Below, piece after piece: positions 7,261 through 13,732 of a DNA stretch of 22,001 nt. The DNA comes from a virus. The stretch's first letter is position 1; each line of letters starts with the position of its first letter. The stretch is taken from positions 1-22,001 of IMG/VR virus record IMGVR_UViG_3300032284_001598; one strand, written 5' to 3'. The position numbers and the translations under genes are program-made. Under the pieces are notes generated by a model that was not told where the DNA came from, did no database searches, and saw nothing but the letters and a program-made list of their open reading frames with translations.

Positions 7261-7958
7261 ATTTCACCTCTATTTTTTCCTACTAAAATACAAAAATCAA
7301 TAAAATCCTGATCGGACAAAACGCCCTTCATCATATTTACTTTTTTATGTACCCATTGTACATTTCCTTCAATATATCCGTTTCTGGAATCTATTCTATC
7401 TATTGAGGCATTGTAAGTAAATTGTGTTTTCTTTGTGGGCATAAATAATTCTAAACCTGTATAAACACACTTTCTATCTTGTTGTACATATATATCCCAC
7501 AACTTTTGATTGGAGATATCATATTCAATATTTCTATCCATAGCTCCATTTATGAATTTTTGTATAAACCAATCTGGCATATCTTCAAATTCTTTAACAA
7601 ATTTAGGATGTTGTTCACTATCACTACACCCACATGAAGGAGTATTTTTAATTCTGGAAGATCTGATTGTAAATATTTTACCACAATCACATTGAGCATT
7701 CCACATTTTTTCGCCAGCATCAAATGTTTTACTTAGATTCAATATGGTATAATTATCATATCTATTTCCATCTAAAGGCTTAGATACTGATTTCTTCTTT
7801 CCATAATCAATTCCATTTTGATTGCAATATCTTTGGATTACGCAATGTCGATATCCTTTTTCTTTTGCAATATCTGTGATGCTTTTTCCACTCTTTATAA
7901 GAGTTTCAACATCTTGCAAATTATCTCTTGACTTAACTCTATTGCTACCTCGTCGCAT
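7257..7958 (-). CDS. HNH homing endonuclease, free-standing
   Basis: Residues 10-50 contain a helix-turn-helix resembling those in phage HNH nucleases (SITDIAKEKGYRHCVIQRYC). A small zinc-ribbon-like segment follows (WNAQCDCGKIFTI, then SCGCS) with paired cysteines. The C-terminal nuclease core is ASIDRIDSRNGYIEGNVQWV followed by HKKVNMMKG, the usual HNH signature in this family with the GN-V-Q-W segment. This layout matches site-specific DNA endonucleases that mobilise themselves between phage genomes. The start is supported by GGAGGA eight bases upstream, within the end of the preceding gene (14-nt overlap). Its 3' end encodes the ribosome binding site of the Pro-rich gene. No intron or intein boundary is seen, so it is a free-standing gene. 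Its C-terminus is homologous to the remnant at 2910-3011. Confidence 0.85.
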   Translation of the reverse strand: MRRGSNRVKSRDNLQDVETLIKSGKSITDIAKEKGYRHCVIQRYCNQNGIDYGKKKSVSKPLDGNRYDNYTILNLSKTFDAGEKMWNAQCDCGKIFTIRSSRIKNTPSCGCSDSEQHPKFVKEFEDMPDWFIQKFINGAMDRNIEYDISNQKLWDIYVQQDRKCVYTGLELFMPTKKTQFTYNASIDRIDSRNGYIEGNVQWVHKKVNMMKGVLSDQDFIDFCILVGKNRGEI

Positions 7959-8205
7959 TTAAAAAATCCTCCGCAAAAAGAAGGCCATTCATGAAACTCT
8001 CTACAGAATTTTTACTGCGTGATATTGCAACTTGATATTGAATATTGTCATATTCTATTGGCATAATCCATGCATTATCATCTATTCTTTCATAGAACTC
8101 TGGAGCTGACTGCTCTACTATATCATACAGCTCAGTCGGCAAGTTGTCAAGAATAATTCTTCCATCTTTTTTAGAAAAGACTTGTATATAGCTTTTATTT
8201 TCCAT
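7945..8205 (-). CDS. Hypothetical 86-residue protein
   Basis: I do not recognise this gene. The ATG at 8205 (MENKSYIQVFSKKDG) overlaps the TAA of the upstream membrane protein (TAATG). The frame is open further upstream, but that would run through the membrane gene. The protein is mixed alpha/beta with an acidic middle (VEQSAPEFYERIDDNAWIMP) and no membrane segment or cysteines. It ends with TAG, and its last codons carry the ribosome binding site of the HNH gene. A small cytosolic phage protein is all that can be said. Confidence 0.7.
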   Translation of the reverse strand: MENKSYIQVFSKKDGRIILDNLPTELYDIVEQSAPEFYERIDDNAWIMPIEYDNIQYQVAISRSKNSVESFMNGLLFAEDFLNATR

Positions 8206-8429
8206 TATTGTCCTACTGGCACAGGTATGCCAAAAAAGAAATGTCCGGCTAGAAATCCTACAAAAAACCCAAAGAAGAATGGGACTATGGGCCATTTTCG
8301 ACTAACGCTGAAAACGACCCAACTAATCGTAGCCTTTCCTTTTATTACTGCATATACATCATAGCTTATTAAAGCAAAAAATGTAACTATTAGCCAGACA
8401 AAGGTAATACTAAATATTATTTCTGTCAT
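8205..8429 (-). CDS. Small membrane protein with two predicted helices
   Basis: From the ATG at 8429, chosen for GGAGAT four bases upstream over the in-frame TTG at 8441, the protein has 74 residues. It shows two hydrophobic segments: IIFSITFVWLIVTFFALI near the N-terminus and IVPFFFGFFVGFLAGHFFFG near the C-terminus, separated by a short loop with Lys and Arg. This gives a hairpin topology in the inner membrane. It overlaps the tiny upstream membrane ORF by 20 nt. A holin-like or superinfection-type role is conceivable for any phage hairpin protein, but nothing here is diagnostic. Confidence 0.72.
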   Translation of the reverse strand: MTEIIFSITFVWLIVTFFALISYDVYAVIKGKATISWVVFSVSRKWPIVPFFFGFFVGFLAGHFFFGIPVPVGQ

Positions 8430-8532
8430 TAATATCTCCAATTTTACTGCTTGTTAAAATATTAAATAATACACAGAAATAAAATCCCATGAAAATTATA
8501 AATCCATAAACGAACGTATCACTCCATGTCAT
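8410..8532 (-). CDS. Tiny 40-residue single-span membrane protein
   Basis: This short ORF fills the space between dUTPase and the 74-residue membrane gene. Its ATG overlaps the dUTPase TGA (ATGA), a GGGAG lies about ten bases upstream, and it ends at TAG 8412-8410. The product begins MTWSDTFVYGFIIFMGFYF and is hydrophobic through about residue 26, followed by a polar tail (SSKIGDINDRNN). The ATGA coupling and the continuous membrane span support a real gene despite its length. Function is unknown. It may act with the next membrane protein. Confidence 0.6.
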   Translation of the reverse strand: MTWSDTFVYGFIIFMGFYFCVLFNILTSSKIGDINDRNNI

Positions 8533-8975
8533 TGACCAGAACTCCCAAAACCGCTATCTCCGCGAGAAGTGTTGTCTAAATCATCAACTTCCGTAGGAGT
8601 AAAATCTGGTGCATGTTGAATAATCATTTGAGCAATTTTATCACCCGGAGCAAAAGTTTGATATCCATTACTTTCATTAATTAGCAAAACTTTAACTTCT
8701 CCCCTATATGGTGAATCGACTACACCCGCTAATGTATCAATACCTTTCTTTACTGCATGACCAGATCTGGGCCAAATTAGTCCAACAAATCCTTTCGGAA
8801 TAGCCATAGATATTCCTGTAGAGAACAACTTTCGTTCACCCGGAGCTAAAGTGACAACTTCTTTCTCATCACAATAAAGATCTAATCCAGCATCAAATAA
8901 ATTAGCCTTATCGGGCAACACAGAGGTTTTAGTTAGTCTCTTAACTGGTAATTCGTAACTTAGATATGCGCTCAT
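8529..8975 (-). CDS. dut: dUTP diphosphatase (dUTPase), trimeric family
   Basis: This enzyme hydrolyses dUTP to dUMP and pyrophosphate, keeping uracil out of DNA and feeding dTMP synthesis. All five trimeric dUTPase motifs are visible: DAGLDLYC (I, residues 28-35), PRSGHAVKKGI (II), GVVDSPYRGEVKV with the catalytic Asp (III), PGDKIAQMII (IV) and the C-terminal Gly-rich RGDSGFGSSG (V). The ATG at 8975 is chosen because AAAGGAA sits five bases upstream; the in-frame TTG at 8996 lacks a site. It overlaps the zinc-ribbon gene by four bases (ATGA). At 148 residues it is normal length. It works with the window's dCMP deaminase and ribonucleotide reductase. Confidence 0.95.
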   Translation of the reverse strand: MSAYLSYELPVKRLTKTSVLPDKANLFDAGLDLYCDEKEVVTLAPGERKLFSTGISMAIPKGFVGLIWPRSGHAVKKGIDTLAGVVDSPYRGEVKVLLINESNGYQTFAPGDKIAQMIIQHAPDFTPTEVDDLDNTSRGDSGFGSSGQ

Positions 8976-9451
8976 ACTTTTCCTTTCAATAAACAAGATT
9001 CACAACGATAAAAATCTCTAGCATAAAGTGGCAATACTTTTTCCACTTTGCCACAGACTTCACAAGTTTGATTAATTTTAGTAGCTTCTACTGATTTTCT
9101 GCTACGTTCAGTTGGTTGAACTTTTGGTGTTAGTATATCCTTATGTTCACTTCCATCATCTGCATATTTATTTTCTCTTGGACCAATATATATTGCTTGT
9201 CTTTTGTTGCTTTTATCAACTACGTTTGATCCAGTTTTTGACATGGTAAATTGTTCCATATCAAATCTTCCAGTCGTACTCATAGGAATTATAGGTTTTT
9301 TTACTTCCGGAGAAGATGCGACAGGTGTTACTGTATCTGCTTCTACTCCATAAGCATCCAACATTTCCAATCCCATTCTAATTAATTCGGGATCATTTAA
9401 TGTTTTTCCTTTTGCTATAATTCTCTTTGCCTGTTCTTTAAGATCGTTCAT
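8972..9451 (-). CDS. Hypothetical protein with C-terminal zinc ribbon
   Basis: The family is not recognised. The 159-residue protein has a helical N-terminus (residues 1-35, ELIRMGLEMLDAYGV) and a polar, probably disordered centre (residues 36-125). A zinc ribbon at the C-terminus has Cys130, Cys133, Cys150 and Cys153 in a C-x2-C and C-x2-C arrangement (CEVCG, CESC). Such tails bind nucleic acid or protein partners. AGGAG lies nine bases before the ATG, and both ends overlap neighbours (14 nt upstream, 4 nt downstream). It sits in the recombinase cassette, so a recombination or replication accessory role is plausible but only inferred from position. Confidence 0.72.
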   Translation of the reverse strand: MNDLKEQAKRIIAKGKTLNDPELIRMGLEMLDAYGVEADTVTPVASSPEVKKPIIPMSTTGRFDMEQFTMSKTGSNVVDKSNKRQAIYIGPRENKYADDGSEHKDILTPKVQPTERSRKSVEATKINQTCEVCGKVEKVLPLYARDFYRCESCLLKGKV

Positions 9452-9923
9452 ACGATTTACTCCTAGCGATATTTTCCAAAACTTTTATTGCATGCTCAAG
9501 ACCTTTGACTGTAGCTTCACCCGCTAATATTCTAGCATCAGCAGTAGTTTTAAGCATCTGTAATTTCAAACCAGATTTACTATTTCTGATTGCGGAGTGA
9601 TATTTCTCTTCCCATTTAGCATATTGGTCATGCTTTTGTCCGGTAACTATATACCAAATCCCCTGCTCAGTCCATTGTTTTACAGCTTTTTCTCTAGCTA
9701 AAACTGAGTTAGTATAAACAATATACTTATTAAGTGTAAATATAGCAGCTTGGCAATCAATATTGGATAGTTTTTTAATATCGTCTTCTGTGAGATGCAT
9801 GATCTGGCCTACTCTTTGGGCCAACTCAAAAGAGTCATCAATTCCATAATTGATATTGTGACCAGAGATCCACTCATCAATATTTTTATGGAAGTTTGTA
9901 ATCTTTATATCTATGTCTTCCAT
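9438..9923 (-). CDS. Helical protein in recombinase cassette, possible UvsY-like mediator
   Basis: No firm family match can be made. The 161-residue protein is mostly helical and basic in its second half, with conserved-looking segments YAKWEEKYHSAIRNSKSG, LKTTADARILAG and GLEHAIKVLENIARSK. T4 UvsY is a small helical protein of similar size and layout (alternating Tyr/Lys-rich helices, Asp/Ala-rich segment, long C-terminal helix) that loads the UvsX recombinase. This gene lies two genes downstream of a RecA/UvsX homologue. The mediator role is therefore an inference from shape and position, not sequence identity. GGAGG precedes the ATG by eight bases, and the start overlaps the nuclease gene by 13 nt. 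Confidence 0.7.
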   Translation of the reverse strand: MEDIDIKITNFHKNIDEWISGHNINYGIDDSFELAQRVGQIMHLTEDDIKKLSNIDCQAAIFTLNKYIVYTNSVLAREKAVKQWTEQGIWYIVTGQKHDQYAKWEEKYHSAIRNSKSGLKLQMLKTTADARILAGEATVKGLEHAIKVLENIARSKSYERS

Positions 9924-10324
9924 ATTTTATGCCTCCAGTCTTCGATAGACTCATTATGAAAAAGCTCAATCAGTTCAAAATTATTTAGTTCACACCAATG
10001 TTTCTTATCTCTATCTCTTGCCTGAGCTTTATAGAATTCCATTTTATTCTTAAAAAAGAAATTATTAAACTCAGTATGCTGCTGTCCATGAACTTCAATA
10101 ATAATAGATCTCACAGGAATAAAAAAGTCAGCTTTTAAAACTGACTTTCTATTATCTGTTTTTGTTCCCGGCAAGACAAGCTCCTCAAGAATTCTATCAT
10201 TTGGATATTTCTCTTTAAGAAGATATTTAGCTTTATTATGAAGTTCCGACCTTTTTTCAGTATCTACAATGTTATTACTAGGAATCCATGAGTATTCTTT
10301 TCCATCAAGTCCAATAATAATCAA
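9911..10324 (-). CDS. VSR/DUF559-like PD-(D/E)XK endonuclease
   Basis: The 137-residue protein has a compact restriction-like core. An acidic residue near ILEELVLPG is followed by LKADFFIP (Asp66), IIIEVHGQQH (Glu77 with the G-Q-Q-H turn) and a helix FYKAQARDRDKKHWCELNNF. The pattern of D-x-F, then I-E-x-x-G-x-x-H, is that of very-short-patch-repair or DUF559 type nucleases. Phage versions often act in recombination or as homing nucleases. It sits directly after the RecA homologue, which favours a branched-DNA or repair role. The start is TTG at 10324: no in-frame ATG exists near the N-terminus, AAGGA lies upstream, and TTGA overlaps the recombinase stop. It ends with TAG. Confidence 0.72.
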   Translation of the reverse strand: MIIIGLDGKEYSWIPSNNIVDTEKRSELHNKAKYLLKEKYPNDRILEELVLPGTKTDNRKSVLKADFFIPVRSIIIEVHGQQHTEFNNFFFKNKMEFYKAQARDRDKKHWCELNNFELIELFHNESIEDWRHKIWKT

Positions 10325-11325
10325 TATAGCATTTCCTTTACTTTTGATTCCAACAGCGCATAGAATTCTTTATTTTCAGAAAGGTAATTATAGACCTTTT
10401 CTTGTCCTTGTAATTTAACCTTTTCAGATTCAATAAAATCAAGATTATACCATGATCCAGCCACTGAGATTAGTCCAAGATCAATAGCAATCATGATAAT
10501 TTCTTGAACTTTGTCAATTCCATGACCGAATCGAATCCAACTTTCGCATGTCTTATATGGAGACCCAATTGAAGAACACAACACATCCCATGTAACTTTA
10601 AGCCCAATAACATTCTTATTATCTTTGCTAGAGCTTGCGGATTCCCACGGCGTGACGCTTTTAACTTCCATACGTGTATCTGCTTGGAATTGGATCTTAA
10701 CGCCACCATCGGCCATTTTTGACTTGCCATAGCCACTTGTATTGGTAATCATGTGAGTAATCATAATGACCAAACATTTTTGATTAGGAACTGTTTGTCC
10801 TAATTTCTTAACAAAGTCAGAAAGAATCTTAGGTAATCCCGGTCTAGTCATGCCACTGATATCTTCATCAAGATCGCGAGAGGGAATTAGAGATGAGATA
10901 GAGTCAATAACAAGAACGCATCCTTCATTCTCTTTTGCTGATACTAGTTTTCTAGCGATATCAAGAAATGTTTCTGCCGCCAGTGGTTGATCGCCAGATC
11001 TAATTACTTGTACAAGAGCGGGATCAATTCCCGGCACTTCAAAGTTCATTTCTTTTAGGCGACCCTCAACGTCAAGATAAATAATCTTTCGACCAAGAGC
11101 TTGACAATTCGCAATAATTTGCATGGTTGTGGTAGTTTTTCCAGCTTTTGGTGGACCTGATAGAATCATCCAAGAACCTTCTTTGATACCACCTCCAAGA
11201 GCTAGGTCTATAGCTGGGCTAATTGATATCGTCTTATAACTTCTTTTCTGCTCAAGAATCTTGTCGCCCGTAGTAACGTAATCCCCATATTTTTTAACAA
11301 ACTCTTTATCAACTGCCGTTGTCAT
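10321..11325 (-). CDS. uvsX-like: RecA/UvsX-type recombinase
   Basis: The 334-residue ATPase has the RecA core: Walker A GPPKAGKTT at 57-65, the catalytic Glu in IIYLDVEGRL (Glu87), Walker B VLVIDSISSLIP at 137-148, and a following loop GMTRPGLPKIL. The segment MITHMITNTSGYGKSKMADG and GGVKIQFQADTRMEV correspond to the L2/ATP-sensing region and strand of RecA proteins. It should form filaments on single-stranded DNA and drive strand exchange for recombination-dependent replication and repair. It is shorter than host RecA and closer in size to phage recombinases. A very good site (AAAGGAGAT) lies seven bases before the ATG. Downstream genes are a nuclease, a helical possible mediator and a zinc-ribbon protein. 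Confidence 0.93.
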   Translation of the reverse strand: MTTAVDKEFVKKYGDYVTTGDKILEQKRSYKTISISPAIDLALGGGIKEGSWMILSGPPKAGKTTTTMQIIANCQALGRKIIYLDVEGRLKEMNFEVPGIDPALVQVIRSGDQPLAAETFLDIARKLVSAKENEGCVLVIDSISSLIPSRDLDEDISGMTRPGLPKILSDFVKKLGQTVPNQKCLVIMITHMITNTSGYGKSKMADGGVKIQFQADTRMEVKSVTPWESASSSKDNKNVIGLKVTWDVLCSSIGSPYKTCESWIRFGHGIDKVQEIIMIAIDLGLISVAGSWYNLDFIESEKVKLQGQEKVYNYLSENKEFYALLESKVKEMLY

Positions 11326-11767
11326 TCTCTATCTCCTTTAATCTACTAATCAATGTTTTATTTCCGAAAGATTGTCTTGATTTAAATTCTGCTGGCTGAA
11401 TGCTTATTACTTCTATCGTATCATGTTTTGGCGCGTTGTCAAGAGCAAATTTAATCTTTTCAATATCTTTTTTGACATTTCTAGCACCTAAAGAAATAGT
11501 CTTAAATCCGCTTTTGGATTTAATAAACTTTACAACTGCTTCATCACCATATTCTTTTATTAGCTTATTAGCCAATGCTACCTGTCTAATATAGATTTTC
11601 TTCCACTTAGGCAAGTTCCAGAATTTGTATGGTAGTGTTCCAGCTTTTTCATGGGTTGCTAATTTTTGACATACAATTTCAGCAACATATTGTGCAGAAG
11701 TACAAAAATCCCCAGTGGATGGGGATTTGTATCTACTTAACGAAGTTTGGGTCTTTTTGTTTGACAT
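11309..11767 (-). CDS. Hypothetical 152-residue phage protein upstream of the recombinase
   Basis: I do not recognise a named family. The ATG at 11767 is chosen because AAGGA lies five bases upstream; the ATG at 11773 is too close to it. Residues 25-80 form a compact segment (QYVAEIVCQKLATHEKAG, then LPYKFWNLPKWKKIYIRQV) that looks like a conserved helical domain with a Trp/Lys patch. Residues 85-110 include SKSGFKTISLG. The protein is basic and may bind DNA, but that is a guess. It overlaps both neighbours (31 nt and 17 nt). Codons near residues 14-21 encode a perfect 8-bp hairpin (11706-11728) that may be chance. Confidence 0.75.
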   Translation of the reverse strand: MSNKKTQTSLSRYKSPSTGDFCTSAQYVAEIVCQKLATHEKAGTLPYKFWNLPKWKKIYIRQVALANKLIKEYGDEAVVKFIKSKSGFKTISLGARNVKKDIEKIKFALDNAPKHDTIEVISIQPAEFKSRQSFGNKTLISRLKEIENDNGS

Positions 11768-12234
11768 TGACATCCTTCTTCGCATCTTTTTGTTTTTTTA
11801 TACATTAGTTTTTTATTTTCGTCAGTCAATATTCTTGTTTCTACATTTGTACCCATTTGACATTCCGGCCAATAATATCTATTGATATGTATTAAACCAT
11901 CATCTTCTAATTTTCCAAATGTCATAAATGAATAGACTGTTTCTCCAGAGTCATCAATATTTTTAGATGTTCCTCTTATTAAAAGGATTCCATCTAATCC
12001 ATCGGGATCTGAGAATATAATCTTTGGAGCTTGAAAAGGAATAATGGCATAGACTTCCACAATATCTATGTTATTATTATTACAGTAGTTCCTTAATCTA
12101 GTCCAAGGATCTTTTTGGTCTGGCAAATCAAAATCAGACCATGCTTCAGACCCATCACTTAAAACACACTTCCATAATACTTGCTGATTTAATAATAAGT
12201 TTCTAATATGTTCATTATAGCTTCTACAAATCAT
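11737..12234 (-). CDS. Hypothetical 165-residue protein
   Basis: No family is recognised. The protein is mixed alpha/beta with a beta-rich centre (VEVYAIIPFQAPKIIFSDPD, then GILLIRGTSKNI) and no membrane segment. Many phage proteins of this look are uncharacterised. The C-terminus is basic with a small cysteine cluster (CEEGCQC), which could bind metal. The ATG overlaps the TAA of the preceding gene (TAATG); no good separate ribosome binding site is seen, so translation may depend on coupling. Its 3' end overlaps the next gene by 31 nt. Confidence 0.72.
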   Translation of the reverse strand: MICRSYNEHIRNLLLNQQVLWKCVLSDGSEAWSDFDLPDQKDPWTRLRNYCNNNNIDIVEVYAIIPFQAPKIIFSDPDGLDGILLIRGTSKNIDDSGETVYSFMTFGKLEDDGLIHINRYYWPECQMGTNVETRILTDENKKLMYKKTKRCEEGCQCQTKRPKLR

Positions 12235-12530
12235 TAGTCTTCTCTGATTTTATGAATACAGTTTCCCAGTCTTGGTGGTAGATTTCCTGTTGTTTTTGAT
12301 CTTCGATCTTTAGCCGTTTCATCAGCTCTAGTAGATGCCTGTTCTGTCATTGTTGTAACGCCATATTCTTTTTTTCGTGCAAACAATTCTCTAACTTCAG
12401 GATATCCAATTGGGCTTTGTTCATTTTTCTGAGCTAGTTTTGGTTCAGAAATATTAACTTTTTTATTTTCATTGCCCATTTTAATTTCTGTGGTAACATC
12501 TTTTTTGGGTACTGCTTTTTTCTTTGCCAT
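12234..12530 (-). CDS. Hypothetical basic, probably disordered protein
   Basis: The 98-residue protein is very rich in Lys, Arg, Glu, Thr and Asn with few hydrophobics, opening MAKKKAVPKKDVTTEIK. It has one cysteine and no clear fold. AAGGA lies nine bases upstream of the ATG, and the stop overlaps the next start. The composition fits a nucleic-acid-binding or intrinsically disordered accessory protein, but nothing more specific is visible. Confidence 0.68.
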   Translation of the reverse strand: MAKKKAVPKKDVTTEIKMGNENKKVNISEPKLAQKNEQSPIGYPEVRELFARKKEYGVTTMTEQASTRADETAKDRRSKTTGNLPPRLGNCIHKIRED

Positions 12531-12532
12531 GA

Positions 12533-12889
12533 TTAATATCCTTTATTTGTAAATTCTCTTTGTGCGTATGTTAGAAATAAAGATCTGCGAGTTTTCAAAT
12601 ATTGAACATATTGTGAATACACCGCTTGATCTACTTTTTTAAATTGAAAATTATAAGAGTTCAATTTATTCATGTCCATCCCATAAGGATCAAACAACAT
12701 TCCTCTCCCGTGTTTGATATAATAATTGATAGTTACTCTATCATCTTCACGATTATGAATTTTTGTAATTTTGGCTACTGCGTTTTTTTCCTCAGACAAA
12801 TTACCAGTTTTATCAACATATTGATTAATTAATTCATCTGTTTCTGGCAATAGCAATCCATTAAGATTTTCATTTTCATTCCTTGCCAC
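12533..12889 (-). CDS. Hypothetical 118-residue protein with GTG start
   Basis: The family is unknown. The start is GTG at 12889, with AGGAG located six bases upstream in the preceding gene; no in-frame ATG is available before residue 64. The sequence has an acidic N-terminus, a central beta-like stretch (DDRVTINYYIKHGRGMLFDP) and a Tyr/Arg-rich C-terminal helix (VYSQYVQYLKTRRSLFLTYA). That C-terminal pattern resembles small phage proteins of unknown role. It overlaps the upstream gene by 14 nt and is followed by the basic 98-residue gene. Confidence 0.7.
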   Translation of the reverse strand: MARNENENLNGLLLPETDELINQYVDKTGNLSEEKNAVAKITKIHNREDDRVTINYYIKHGRGMLFDPYGMDMNKLNSYNFQFKKVDQAVYSQYVQYLKTRRSLFLTYAQREFTNKGY

Positions 12890-13121
12890 TGTTTTCTCCT
12901 AGAGCTTCTAAAAGTTTTTTTACTTTTGATATACAATCTTGTTTATTGAAACCCATGACACTAATCTCTCCACGATTAGCCATTTGATTCCCTTTAAAAT
13001 CTTCTACGCACTCAATAATTTCTGGATCTATACTTCCATCATCTAATACTCTATGAATAAAAATATTAAATCTTATAATCCCAGTGTGCGGACTTTTATC
13101 TGATTTATTTGGTACAATCAT
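12876..13121 (-). CDS. Hypothetical 81-residue protein
   Basis: I do not recognise this gene. It starts at ATG 13121, overlapping the stop of the FmdB-like gene by four bases (ATGA), and ends in TGA within the next gene's ribosome-binding region. The middle (IIRFNIFIHRVLDDGSIDPE) reads as two beta strands joined by an acidic turn, and the end (DCISKVKKLLEALG) as a helix. A compact beta-beta-alpha protein is suggested. No function is evident. Confidence 0.7.
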   Translation of the reverse strand: MIVPNKSDKSPHTGIIRFNIFIHRVLDDGSIDPEIIECVEDFKGNQMANRGEISVMGFNKQDCISKVKKLLEALGENSGKE

Positions 13122-13459
13122 AATTTTCCTGTCTCAATATATTTTACTACTTTGTCTTTTGGCAAATTGGCAATCTTTCGAATCTCTTCTCTTTTTTCCT
13201 TCTTCTTGATACGTTCCAAGCTGCCATCCTGTGCCATTCTTTCCTGAAGACCGTATTTTCCAAGTTCCCTTGCGTTTTTTTCGGCAAGCTGGCCGATTGT
13301 CTTGATCTCCTTATTTATTATAACAGGAGGTTCATCCAAAACAACCGCCAGCCCCGGTTTTTCGCAAAATGGACAATCTTTTCTCAAGGGTTCTTTGATG
13401 CTATGAAAAGTTTCAAACTCTTCTTTGCATTCACTGCAAGCGTAATGATATGTCGGCAT
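13118..13459 (-). CDS. FmdB-like zinc-ribbon protein
   Basis: The N-terminus MPTYHYACSECKEEFE followed by CPFC is the FmdB (CxxC_CxxC) zinc-ribbon signature, with Cys8, Cys11, Cys29 and Cys32 as ligands. Members are named as putative regulators and occur widely in bacteria and in phages, but their biochemical role is unsettled. The C-terminal half is a charged helix (EKNARELGKYGLQERMAQDG, then LERIKKKEKREEIRKIANLP), making the protein longer than the minimal ribbon. A site AGGAAT lies six bases before the ATG. It begins a run of overlapping small genes leading to the recombinase. Confidence 0.85.
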   Translation of the reverse strand: MPTYHYACSECKEEFETFHSIKEPLRKDCPFCEKPGLAVVLDEPPVIINKEIKTIGQLAEKNARELGKYGLQERMAQDGSLERIKKKEKREEIRKIANLPKDKVVKYIETGKL

Positions 13460-13462
13460 AAA

Positions 13463-13732
13463 TTATTCCTCTATCAATCCCTCATATAAATCGGGATTAT
13501 TATTTAAATTTTCTTCACTCATGTTTAGCATAAAAGTTCTGTAGCTATTTTTATATGCTACTCGTCTTCTATCTGTTAAATCTTCGCGAGACAATGTAAG
13601 TTCATAAAAATGAACATATTCTTCATTAATCTCTTTCGTCTCTGTTAATATCTCGCTCTTTTGTGTTTCACACAATGCTAAGTTACCACACAAGAAAGCT
13701 GCTACAAATACAGGCGCTAACCACTTTTTCAT
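13463..13732 (-). CDS. Small exported protein with Sec signal peptide
   Basis: The 89-residue protein starts MKKWLAPVFVAAFLCGNLAL, a standard Sec signal: two Lys, a hydrophobic core, then ALC-ETQ as a possible cleavage site. A lipobox is weak because the residue before Cys is Leu. The mature part is charged and helical (EINEEYVHFYELTLSREDLT, then DRRRVAYKNSYRTFML). The ATG overlaps the PhoH stop (ATGA), with GAGG six bases upstream. An exported phage protein in the middle of metabolic genes may modify the cell envelope or the periplasm, but function is unknown. Confidence 0.78.
   Translation of the reverse strand: MKKWLAPVFVAAFLCGNLALCETQKSEILTETKEINEEYVHFYELTLSREDLTDRRRVAYKNSYRTFMLNMSEENLNNNPDLYEGLIEE

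Noticed and set aside
11706-11728. 8-bp hairpin followed by a short T-run near the start of the 152-residue gene
   Set aside because: It resembles a terminator or attenuator, but the repeat length is within chance expectation, the T-run is short, and stopping here would silence the recombinase gene downstream.
13463-13732. Lipoprotein call for the exported 89-residue protein
   Set aside because: The residue before the candidate Cys is Leu, which does not fit a lipobox, so a plain Sec signal is the safer call.
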